A stretch of DNA of 64,000 bases from JAUZOB01 sp963692465 (GTDB lineage: Bacteria > Bacteroidota > Bacteroidia > Bacteroidales > Prolixibacteraceae), in NCBI GenBank assembly GCA_963692465.1, contig OY829943.1:992001-1056000 (forward strand), given 5' to 3'. The translations under genes were made by a program, and so were the position numbers. The notes beneath the pieces are model-generated. The model was not told the DNA's origin and made no database searches. It was given only the letters and a program-made list of their open reading frames with translations. Shown in pieces: positions 46,749 through 53,970 of the stretch (position 1 is the stretch's first letter; each line of letters begins with the position of its first letter).

Positions 46749-46816
46749 GTTTTTTAGTTAAGGAATACGTGACAACTGTGAAGCATAGCACACAACCACC
46801 ACCGTTCATCGATTCT

Positions 46817-47920
46817 TTATCTCAACTTATATCGAACAAGTTCCGGCACATCTCCCATTGAATTACGCAGTGCCGTTCCATACAAATACTTCCCCTTACT
46901 ATCTATAGTGAAATGATAGACATAGCGATCCAATTGATAACGGCAGAGAAGATCCCCATTCCAACTGAATTTAAACAACTCTACCGGTTTGGGAACATAT
47001 TCTTTGAGGGAAACATTATTCCTTTCATCAAAAATAGCATAGACTGCGTTCTTAGTAGCAAAAGCCGATAGATATGCGTCAAAAAGCTTATGATCTTTAA
47101 AAACCACATAAGGGTCTATCACAAAAGAACCTACAGACTTCGGACTAAACAACTGATAAGATGGCTTATATTGGTCCGGACCACTAAATGAATTTATTAA
47201 CTTCAGACTGCTATCAAAAATATCAACCCGGTCAATAAAACTGTGAAATACCCAGATTCTATCATGAGAAGGAGAAAGCACAATGTTCCCGTTCGAAACA
47301 TTTGAGGTCGAATATTTAAACCTTTGGGAAAAATACTGTTTTAAATTTTCACCTCGCCGATTAAAATATAATAAACAAGGAACATGATTTGAAAAAGTCT
47401 TATCATCTAAATAGAAAGAATTATAACAAATCAATTGAGCAGAATCATAAACTGCACATTCTAGAACACCAAAAGGCAATTGAATTTTTTCAGGAATGAA
47501 ATAATTTTTCAGCTGTAATAAAGAATCAATATTGTAGATAGCAACAACATTCTGCCGGGAAAAGTCCGTCAAACAAATTTCTTTTTGATAATTCGTATTA
47601 CACAACAAATACCCACCTATAAATTCATTCGGTCCTTTTCCTTTCCTCGCAAATTTAAAGATGAGTTTTTTCGTTTTCAAATTATAAACATACTCCTCAA
47701 ACGGATCATTGTTTCCCTCACTCACAAAGAGCAGGGTATCCCTAATTACGTCATAACTTTTCGGATCCATTGGACTATTAAAATCAATAACGGTTCCCTT
47801 AAGACTTTTGTCTTTTTTAAAATCATTCCGTTCAAACGTCTGATTCATCGATTTTTCAGCAGCACATCCACTAAGAATAATAATCAGGAATAAAATCGCA
47901 TTATTAAAATATTTTCTCAT
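46817..47920 (-). CDS. six-bladed beta-propeller lipoprotein, BF3164 type (propeller 4, duplicate A)
   Basis: A 367-residue lipoprotein (FLIIILSGC, Cys 19) with FERNDFKKDKSLKGTVIDFN, FARKGKGPNEFIGGYLL, a string of propeller strands (HDRIWVFHSFIDRVDIFD) and a VRYKLR end. Relative to duplicate B it has an extra 7-residue segment near residues 248-262 (SPKSVGSFVIDPYV). It is probably co-transcribed with propeller 3 downstream. Molecular function unknown. Confidence 0.85.
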   Translation of the reverse strand: MRKYFNNAILFLIIILSGCAAEKSMNQTFERNDFKKDKSLKGTVIDFNSPMDPKSYDVIRDTLLFVSEGNNDPFEEYVYNLKTKKLIFKFARKGKGPNEFIGGYLLCNTNYQKEICLTDFSRQNVVAIYNIDSLLQLKNYFIPEKIQLPFGVLECAVYDSAQLICYNSFYLDDKTFSNHVPCLLYFNRRGENLKQYFSQRFKYSTSNVSNGNIVLSPSHDRIWVFHSFIDRVDIFDSSLKLINSFSGPDQYKPSYQLFSPKSVGSFVIDPYVVFKDHKLFDAYLSAFATKNAVYAIFDERNNVSLKEYVPKPVELFKFSWNGDLLCRYQLDRYVYHFTIDSKGKYLYGTALRNSMGDVPELVRYKLR

Positions 47921-47972
47921 AGCAATTTATTTTTTACAAATACCTTGGGGACCACCACCGTTCATCGACTCT

Positions 47973-49055
47973 TTATCTCAACTTATATTGAACAAGTTCC
48001 GGTACGTCTCCCATCGAATTACGCAGTGCCGTTCCATACAGATACTTCCCCTTACTATCTATGGTGAAATGATAGACATAGCGATCCAATTGATAACGGC
48101 AGAGAAGATCCCCATTCCAACTGAATTTAAACAACTCTACCGGTTTGGGAACATATTCTTTGAGGGAAACATTATTCTTTTCATCAAAAATAGCATAGAC
48201 TGCATTTTTAGTAGCAAAAGCTGATAAATAAGCCCTAAAAAGCTTATGATCTTTAAAGACAACAGAAGATTCTTCCCGACTATATAATTGATAAGATGGT
48301 TTATATTGGTCCGGACCACTAAATGAATTTATTAACTTCAGATTGCGATCAAAAATATCAACCCGGTCAATAAAATTATGGAATACCCAGATTCTATCAT
48401 GAGAAGGAGAAAGCACAATGTTCCCGTTTGAAACATTTAGAGTAAAATATTTAAACCTTTGGTAAGAATACTGTTTTAAATTTTCTCCCCGCCGATTAAA
48501 ATAGAATAAACAAGGAACATGATTCGAAAAAGTCTTATCGTCTAAATAGAAAGAATTATAACAAATCAATTGAGCAGAATCATAAACGGAACATTCTAGA
48601 ACACCAAAAGGCAATTGAATTTTTTTAGGAACGAAATAATTTTTCAGCTGTAATAAAGAATCAATATTGTAGATAGCAACAGCATTCTGCCTGGAAAAGT
48701 CCGTCAGACAAATTTCTTTTTGATAATTCGTATTATACAACAAATACCCACCTATAAATTCATTCGGTCCTTTTCCTTTTCTCGCAAATTTAAAAATGAG
48801 TTTTTTTGTTTTCAAATTATAAACATACTCCTCAAATGGATCATTACTACCCTCACTCACAAAGAGCAGGGTATCCCTAATTACGTCATAACTTCTCGGA
48901 TCCATTGGACTATTAAAATCAATAACGGTTCCCTTAAGACTTTTGTCTTTTTTAAAATCATTCCGTTCAAACGTCTGATTCATCGATTTTTCGGCAGCAC
49001 ATCCACTAAGAATAATGATCAGGAATAGAATCGCATTATTAAAATATTTTCTCAT
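47973..49055 (-). CDS. six-bladed beta-propeller lipoprotein, BF3164 type (propeller 5, duplicate B)
   Basis: A 360-residue lipoprotein, the tandem twin of propeller 4; the first ~190 residues differ at only a handful of sites. Lipobox FLIIILSGC, conserved FERNDFK and a VQYKLR end. It is the first gene after leader repeat R2, so it may be controlled by that region. A 52-base gap separates it from duplicate A. Confidence 0.85.
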   Translation of the reverse strand: MRKYFNNAILFLIIILSGCAAEKSMNQTFERNDFKKDKSLKGTVIDFNSPMDPRSYDVIRDTLLFVSEGSNDPFEEYVYNLKTKKLIFKFARKGKGPNEFIGGYLLYNTNYQKEICLTDFSRQNAVAIYNIDSLLQLKNYFVPKKIQLPFGVLECSVYDSAQLICYNSFYLDDKTFSNHVPCLFYFNRRGENLKQYSYQRFKYFTLNVSNGNIVLSPSHDRIWVFHNFIDRVDIFDRNLKLINSFSGPDQYKPSYQLYSREESSVVFKDHKLFRAYLSAFATKNAVYAIFDEKNNVSLKEYVPKPVELFKFSWNGDLLCRYQLDRYVYHFTIDSKGKYLYGTALRNSMGDVPELVQYKLR

Positions 49056-49151
49056 AGCAATTTATTTTTTACAAATACCTTTTTTCTATTGTTCTGTTTT
49101 TTTATGCAGAATAAGTAGTTAATAACAAACAAGACCTGTCAAGTCTAAAAC

Positions 49152-49259
49152 TCAACTATTTAATAGACAAAAAGATGGATTATAACCCATTAGCCAGAGT
49201 ATCATGGTCCGACAATCGAACCAATACTTTAATTCAATATCAACAAATGCTTCTTTCAT
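49152..49259 (-). CDS. short ORF in R2 (35 residues)
   Basis: Starts MKEAFVDIELKYWFDCR, matching the start of the R1 ORF. The tail (TMILWLMGYNPSFCLLNS) is not shared. It lies between the conserved hairpin and propeller 5, ending ~97 bases before that gene. It may be an upstream leader ORF or a chance frame inside a conserved RNA. Confidence 0.25.
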   Translation of the reverse strand: MKEAFVDIELKYWFDCRTMILWLMGYNPSFCLLNS

Positions 49260-49669
49260 TTTAGGGTCTTCTATTTATTGGCGGCAAGAATAGATTTCAA
49301 CTTATTGAAAAGTATTATTGCTACTGTGTTTTCACCATTCTTCTATGCCGCCTTAATACCCCTATTCAAACGGCATTATTTTTAGCCCTCAACGAAGTTG
49401 TTGATCCTATTCTTTTTTTCTCAAATATTTGTAGAATAACTCTACCACGATCAGGTCTTTCTTATTTCCTGAGACCATCCGTTTTCTTTATTCGATTACA
49501 ACAATACATTTAAAATCACTATAATTATAATCCTTTCACAACACGAACTATAATCATATTAATAATCCGTCATACTGTTTTTCACAAACAATTATGACAC
49601 ATTACAACTTTTATATAAAACCCCGATTATGGGAAAAGGGTGAAGAATAAAATGTTATTTTATTGTTAA
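49157..49669 (-). repeat. leader repeat R2 with structured RNA
   Basis: Diverged copy of R1, ending 12 bases short of the propeller 6 stop and beginning ~100 bases ahead of propeller 5. Its central hairpin (49345-49376) keeps the GAATAGGGGTATT loop. In the stem a T-A pair of R1 is a C-G pair here, and two further pairs become G-U only if the minus strand is the transcript. It fills most of the 49056-49680 gap. Confidence 0.6.
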
Positions 49670-49680
49670 AAACGATAAAT

Positions 49681-50754
49681 TTATCTTAATTTATATTGAT
49701 AAAGCTCAGGTCTATCCCCCATCGATTTATTTTTTACTACTCCATAGAGATGTTTCCCTTCATTATCGACTGAAAAATTGCAGACATACCGGTCTAGTTG
49801 GTAACGGGAAAGAAGTTCCCCATCCCAGCTAAATTTGAACACCTCTACCGGCTTCGGATTCACATATTCTCTGTATGGAACATTATTTTTACCCGTAAAA
49901 ACAGCATAAACAGCATTTTCCGTTGCAAAAGCCGACAAGTAGGATTCAAAGAATTTATAATCTTTAAAAACAATCCCTCCAAACGCCCCCAACTCATAAG
50001 AAACGTCAGATCTCTCCGGACCAATAAGAGAATTCAGCAGTTCCAGGTTCTGATTATAAATATCAATCCGGTTTATACACTGATGGAAAACCCATATCCG
50101 GTCATTGGTCGGAGAAACAATGATTTCACCACCCGTCACATTCACCGTTGCATATTTAACCCTTTTAAAAGGAAACCGCTCCTTCTTTTTATCAATCAAA
50201 AGAAGGCAAGGCTCATGATTATTGAATTCTTTATCATCTAAAAAATTCGGATTATAACAAACCATCTTATCCGAACCAAACGATACACATTCTTTGGTTT
50301 GAAACGGGATTGAACACCTCAAGGGGGAATAGCGATCTTTTAGTTGCAATAGAGAATCAATATTATAGATAGAAACCTTGCGTTTAGCTTCATCCAACAG
50401 GTAGAACTCCTTTTGGTAGTTACTCCGATGCAATAATTCTGTTTGGAGATTTGAAGTCTCATTCGGACCATCTCCTCTTCTGTCAAACCCTCCTAAAATC
50501 TGTTGGGTCTTTAAATTATAAACACTAACGCCCAAAGAATCAATCACCTTCATATTAATCAATAGCAACGAATCATTAATCATAGCATAATCTACCGGAT
50601 CAGCACCCATTTTTAGATCGACCTTCTTCCCCTTAAGTTTATAGCTTTTCTTAAAACTCAGTCTATCAAATGTTTTATTCTTCGTTTGTCCGATTGTATA
50701 ATCAGAGAAAACAATAAGCATAGACAGGACTAACCAGATAGAATAATTCTTCAT
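49681..50754 (-). CDS. six-bladed beta-propeller protein, BF3164 type, no lipobox (propeller 6)
   Basis: A 357-residue paralogue of the neighbouring propellers (FDRLSFKKSYKLKGKKVDLK, FDRRGDGPNETSNLQTE, NDRIWVFHQCINRIDIYN, ending LYQYKLR). Unlike them, the signal region (LVLSMLIVFSDYTIGQT) has no Cys at the cleavage site, so it should be released to the periplasm or surface rather than lipid-anchored. It lies upstream of R2 and behind a possible NVEALA remnant at 50809-50943. Confidence 0.82.
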   Translation of the reverse strand: MKNYSIWLVLSMLIVFSDYTIGQTKNKTFDRLSFKKSYKLKGKKVDLKMGADPVDYAMINDSLLLINMKVIDSLGVSVYNLKTQQILGGFDRRGDGPNETSNLQTELLHRSNYQKEFYLLDEAKRKVSIYNIDSLLQLKDRYSPLRCSIPFQTKECVSFGSDKMVCYNPNFLDDKEFNNHEPCLLLIDKKKERFPFKRVKYATVNVTGGEIIVSPTNDRIWVFHQCINRIDIYNQNLELLNSLIGPERSDVSYELGAFGGIVFKDYKFFESYLSAFATENAVYAVFTGKNNVPYREYVNPKPVEVFKFSWDGELLSRYQLDRYVCNFSVDNEGKHLYGVVKNKSMGDRPELYQYKLR

Positions 50755-50808
50755 AGGTTCATTCTTTTTATCTTGTAAAACGGTTGTGACACTTATATAG
50801 CATCGCTG

Positions 50809-50943
50809 CTATCTTTCCGCATTACAGTCCGTTAGTTTATCTCGTTCAACGATCTTTACATTAAAGGCACTCACGATATTTAATAATACTAAATATAACC
50901 ATAAACAAAACCCATTGTGCATCATCATAAATAAAAAAATCAT
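50809..50943 (-). pseudogene. possible short NVEALA-type peptide remnant
   Basis: An ORF of 44 residues (starts MIFLFMMMHNG) with a hydrophobic stretch LWLYLVLLNIVSAFNVKIVE followed by RDKLTDCNAER and a stop. The order hydrophobic segment, A-F-N-V, then K-L-x-D resembles the leader of NVEALA-family precursors, but it stops before an NVEALA/A-x-A motif. It sits 54 bases ahead of propeller 6, the place of the peptide gene in the two complete modules. I read it as a decayed copy. The remainder of the 50755-51108 gap shows only a terminator. Confidence 0.3.
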
Positions 50944-51054
50944 AAAATTTTTTAAATCACTCAATGCCGTTCAAACATAGTTTTAATTCTTAATGTCTAT
51001 CCAAAGACGAATTTTTCATAAAAAAGGAATCAATAATAGACAGCTATAAAGCAG

Positions 51055-51080
51055 AGAGGCTACCTATTCGGGTAGCCTCT
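51055..51080 (-). terminator. intrinsic terminator
   Basis: Perfect 10-bp stem AGAGGCTACC (51055-51064) with GGTAGCCTCT (51071-51080), 6-base loop, 28 bases past the stop of the gene at 51109. It marks the end of the transcript carrying propeller 7 and the unknown secreted protein. Confidence 0.8.
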
Positions 51081-51108
51081 TCGCAACTTTCTGCTTTTAT
51101 TGTTTTCC

Positions 51109-51780
51109 TCAAGGAAACAACACATTCTGAAAACCATCTTTTTCTTTCAATATTCGTTCCGCTTTCTCCGCAGAGACTCTCTCGGCAAAAAACAATATTA
51201 CATAATCGAATTCCCGAATTAACCGATCCTTCAACATTCCAGTTGAACATACAAGAAATCCCTCATGCTTTTTATAATTCTTACTGTTTTTATAGATCCC
51301 ATAATAATAAACAATTAAGGTTTTGTTCGACAAAGTATCAGAAAGATCAACCCCCGAATTAAAATCTCCCTCTGCTAACTTGGGAATTTTGAAGATATTA
51401 ATCAGAGAAAGTCCAGGTAAATATTCATGAGCTTCTATCTTATTCTTTTTAGTTATAAAACAGAACCGATCCCAAAGCAACGTATCCTTTTTTGTCCCAT
51501 CAGTCCTGGCCCAATGATGATTAAATCGTAAGCCGTTCTTCTCACAGTCTTCTATAAACCTTCCTTTTTCTTTCAATTTCCCATAGTCATAAACTTCATA
51601 ACTAATAGACATATACTCTCCCGTTTTTAGACGAAAGGGGTATTTGAACAGATGTATTCCCTGAGCATTAAACACATTAGTCAAGTCTTCAGAATCAACC
51701 TTGTAGTTGTTGTTTAACCCTTGTGAAAATCCAAAATTTGAAATAAGCACAAGGCAACCTATTATTAATAATCGTTTCAT
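51109..51780 (-). CDS. secreted protein of unknown family
   Basis: A 223-residue protein with a clear signal peptide (LLIIGCLVLISNFGFSQ, cleavage near residue 20). No catalytic motif is recognised. It is mixed alpha/beta and ends with an amphipathic helix (RVSAEKAERILKEKDGFQNV). It starts 12 bases after propeller 7 in the same direction and ends at a strong terminator, so the two are one unit. I cannot assign a function. Confidence 0.75.
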   Translation of the reverse strand: MKRLLIIGCLVLISNFGFSQGLNNNYKVDSEDLTNVFNAQGIHLFKYPFRLKTGEYMSISYEVYDYGKLKEKGRFIEDCEKNGLRFNHHWARTDGTKKDTLLWDRFCFITKKNKIEAHEYLPGLSLINIFKIPKLAEGDFNSGVDLSDTLSNKTLIVYYYGIYKNSKNYKKHEGFLVCSTGMLKDRLIREFDYVILFFAERVSAEKAERILKEKDGFQNVLFP

Positions 51781-51792
51781 AGTTTTAATAAT

Positions 51793-52920
51793 TTATTTTA
51801 AACGATAACGAACAAGCTTCGGATTTTCATTACAAGAATATTTTTGCACTGTAGCATAGAGGTATTTATCCTGACTATCGACCGATATTGCCGTTGCATA
51901 CAAATCCAACTGATACCGGCATAATAATTCCCCGTTCCATCCGAATTTAAAGACTTCCATTGGTTTCGGGCCCGCAGATGAGCCATTTCCCCGCCCGTCA
52001 TAAACGGCGTAGAGTGCTGTTTTGGTAGAATAGACGGACGTATATGCAGAAATCCCTCCTGTTTTAAATTCGATCGTATTACTTAGAGCGGGGCTTAATG
52101 GAGAACTACTTTCCCTTTTATAAGAAGGAGTTCGATATCCCGGGCCCTTCAGTGTTCTGATCAATTGCAATTCCCGATTATAAACATCAATCTGCCCAAA
52201 GAAGGAATTCAGCACCCAAATTTTATCACCAACAGGGGAAACCAATACTCTCCCATCTGAAACGTTATAAGTTTCATATTTATATTTCGGTTGCCGCAAC
52301 AGTCCTTTCTTATGGTCAATTACCAGTAAACAAGGCACATGATTTGTATATTTCTTATCATTCAGCGAATAACGATTATAACAGATTAGCTGCTTCGAAT
52401 TCAGACTTACAAATCCATCTAAAGAAGAAGCAGAACTGTCATCTGTAAAAGACCATACATTTTGAGGAGAAGTTTGTCCTCCTGATTTCAGTAACTCTTC
52501 AACATTATAGATGGCCAGTTTATTCTTCAATGCATCCAATATAAATACTTCTTTTTGATAACTACTGGAATGCAATATTTTGCAACTTCCTTCAAATCCA
52601 TTACACCGGACTCCATCTTTAGCTATTTTAAAGAGAACTTTTCGGTTTTTTAAATTATAAACGTACACTTCAAAAGGATCGTGGTTCTGTTCAACTTTTA
52701 TAAACAGAAGCGTATCATTGACCAAATCATAACTCTCAGGCAAAGCTGGAATCTTTACATCGATCGTTTCAGCTTTAAGATTAATTGCCTTTTTAAAATC
52801 TCCCCGGTTAAAATACAGTGTCGGAACTTTAACCTCTTTTCCCTGTGATTTATCTTCTCTTTTGCAATTCGAGAAGGCAAAAATCAGAGACAATAAGATA
52901 AATACGTAATATTTTCTCAT
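51793..52920 (-). CDS. six-bladed beta-propeller lipoprotein, BF3164 type (propeller 7)
   Basis: 375 residues from the ATG at 52920, which leaves a normal lipobox (LSLIFAFSNC, Cys about 19); an ATG 36 bases upstream is less likely. It shares FNRGDFKKAINLKAETIDVK, HVPCLLVIDHKKG, VGDKIWVLNSFFGQIDVYN and an RYRLK end with the other propellers. It is more diverged than propellers 4 and 5 (KDGVRCNGFEGSCKIL in place of RKGKGPNEF). Confidence 0.82.
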   Translation of the reverse strand: MRKYYVFILLSLIFAFSNCKREDKSQGKEVKVPTLYFNRGDFKKAINLKAETIDVKIPALPESYDLVNDTLLFIKVEQNHDPFEVYVYNLKNRKVLFKIAKDGVRCNGFEGSCKILHSSSYQKEVFILDALKNKLAIYNVEELLKSGGQTSPQNVWSFTDDSSASSLDGFVSLNSKQLICYNRYSLNDKKYTNHVPCLLVIDHKKGLLRQPKYKYETYNVSDGRVLVSPVGDKIWVLNSFFGQIDVYNRELQLIRTLKGPGYRTPSYKRESSSPLSPALSNTIEFKTGGISAYTSVYSTKTALYAVYDGRGNGSSAGPKPMEVFKFGWNGELLCRYQLDLYATAISVDSQDKYLYATVQKYSCNENPKLVRYRLK

Positions 52921-52993
52921 CACAAATTTGTTTAGTTCTGTTTTAAATTCTTTCATTAATTAATAATTGTCCGAATTCATTCTTCCCCGTCAT

Positions 52994-53194
52994 CTAATCC
53001 GTATCCTCAAGGAAAAAAATCGCTTCAACAGGCTTGCCGAATACTCCGGCTATTTTCAAAGCCAGCACGGTTGACGGCACGTATTTGCCGGCTTCCATGG
53101 CATTAATAGTCTGCCTGCTCACGCCAACGCTTTTAGAAAGTTCTTCCTGCGTCAAATTTTTAATGGCTCGCTCAACTTTTAGGTTATTCTTCAT
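52994..53194 (-). CDS. XRE-family helix-turn-helix regulator
   Basis: A 66-residue Cro/C1-type DNA-binding protein: KVERAIKNLTQEELSKSVGVSRQTINAMEAGKYVPS contains the whole helix-turn-helix (split here for length, residues 6-41). It overlaps the upstream small membrane protein by 11 bases. This pair is common in Bacteroidota. It probably represses its own promoter, where a dyad overlaps the -33 to -7 region (53693-53731). Confidence 0.93.
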   Translation of the reverse strand: MKNNLKVERAIKNLTQEELSKSVGVSRQTINAMEAGKYVPSTVLALKIAGVFGKPVEAIFFLEDTD

Positions 53195-53663
53195 TTCTGC
53201 TACTTTTTCTGAATTTAAGCAGTACGTAACTGAACCGAATGATGAATATCAATAATAACGTAAACATATACAGCATCATAAACGTCAGGAATGTACCTCC
53301 ATATACAAAAAGAATGGTCAGAATCAGCAATCCATAATTGACATACGTAGACCAAACCAGTGATTCCATCCGAAGTCGGGCAATATATTCATCCTCATCC
53401 TTTTCTTTGGAGAAGCCCGTAAAAATTGCCCCAAGCACAAATAACACACCAGCCAGTTCATCCGTCCAATTATTGATAATAATATCAAAAAAGTGTGATG
53501 CTCCGCTTGAATCATTATCGCAAAAAAGAGCAGGAACTCTAAATGTAAGCCAGGATGGGTAATACCCACCAAACAAGAAGTCAATACCCAGAATCGTTGC
53601 CGGAATCAGTAATAGTATACCGATTCGCTTAAAATAATGTGGAAAAAGAAATCGTGTAAACAT
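53184..53663 (-). CDS. small multi-pass membrane protein paired with XRE regulator
   Basis: A 159-residue protein with about four membrane helices (IGILLLIPATILGIDFLFGG, ELAGVLFVLGAIFTGF, YVNYGLLILTILFVYGGTFL and LYMFTLLLIFIIRFSYVLL). A charged loop (KEKDEDEYIARLRMESL) lies in the middle. No known function. The regulator follows in an 11-base overlap, so they are translated together. Confidence 0.82.
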   Translation of the reverse strand: MFTRFLFPHYFKRIGILLLIPATILGIDFLFGGYYPSWLTFRVPALFCDNDSSGASHFFDIIINNWTDELAGVLFVLGAIFTGFSKEKDEDEYIARLRMESLVWSTYVNYGLLILTILFVYGGTFLTFMMLYMFTLLLIFIIRFSYVLLKFRKSSRNEE

Positions 53664-53688
53664 CGCTATTAAGTTTTAAAGGTTACCT

Positions 53689-53719
53689 CAAATGTAAAAC
53701 ACTTCATTCTTTTTGTCAA
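53689..53719 (-). promoter_or_regulatory. promoter and operator-like dyad of the membrane protein/XRE pair
   Basis: On the minus strand TTGA, exactly 19 bases, TACATTTG: a full Bacteroidota -33/-7 pair, 26 bases before the ATG at 53663. The imperfect dyad TGTAAAACACTT (53693-53704) / AAGTATTTCTTACA (53718-53731) overlaps both boxes, so the XRE protein may bind here. Confidence 0.65.
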
Positions 53720-53970
53720 GTATTTCTTACATTTTCTTTTAAAAAAATTTATTTAATCAAATAGAACACCACAACAAAGTCCTGAAATTACAGATTTGGT
53801 TTCTATGCTTTCATTCTTGGCGGTTCTATCGGGGTATTATTATTTTACTTATAACTACATCGGATAATATTATATTTTGAAAGATATTTCATTTTCAAAT
53901 CAAACAAGCATTTCTGAAAAATCAACTATGCCAATAATTGATTTTGTCGGTTTCTTCGTAATCTCCCATA
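53720..53970. other. intergenic stretch, no gene seen
   Basis: AT-rich spacer between the promoter of the membrane protein/XRE pair and the erythromycin-esterase-like gene. An ORF on the plus strand here runs into the antisense of that gene and has no support. Confidence 0.4.

Larger units (their letters stand above)
46797..49081 (-). repeat. tandem duplication of a propeller gene
   Basis: Two head-to-tail units, about 46797-47946 and 47951-49081, each holding one propeller gene plus a shared upstream block (AGCAATTTATTTTTTACAAATACC) and a shared downstream block (CCACCACCGTTCATCGA). The two proteins are nearly identical, with differences clustered near residues 195-215 and 245-285. The high identity implies a recent duplication or gene conversion. 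Confidence 0.88.
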
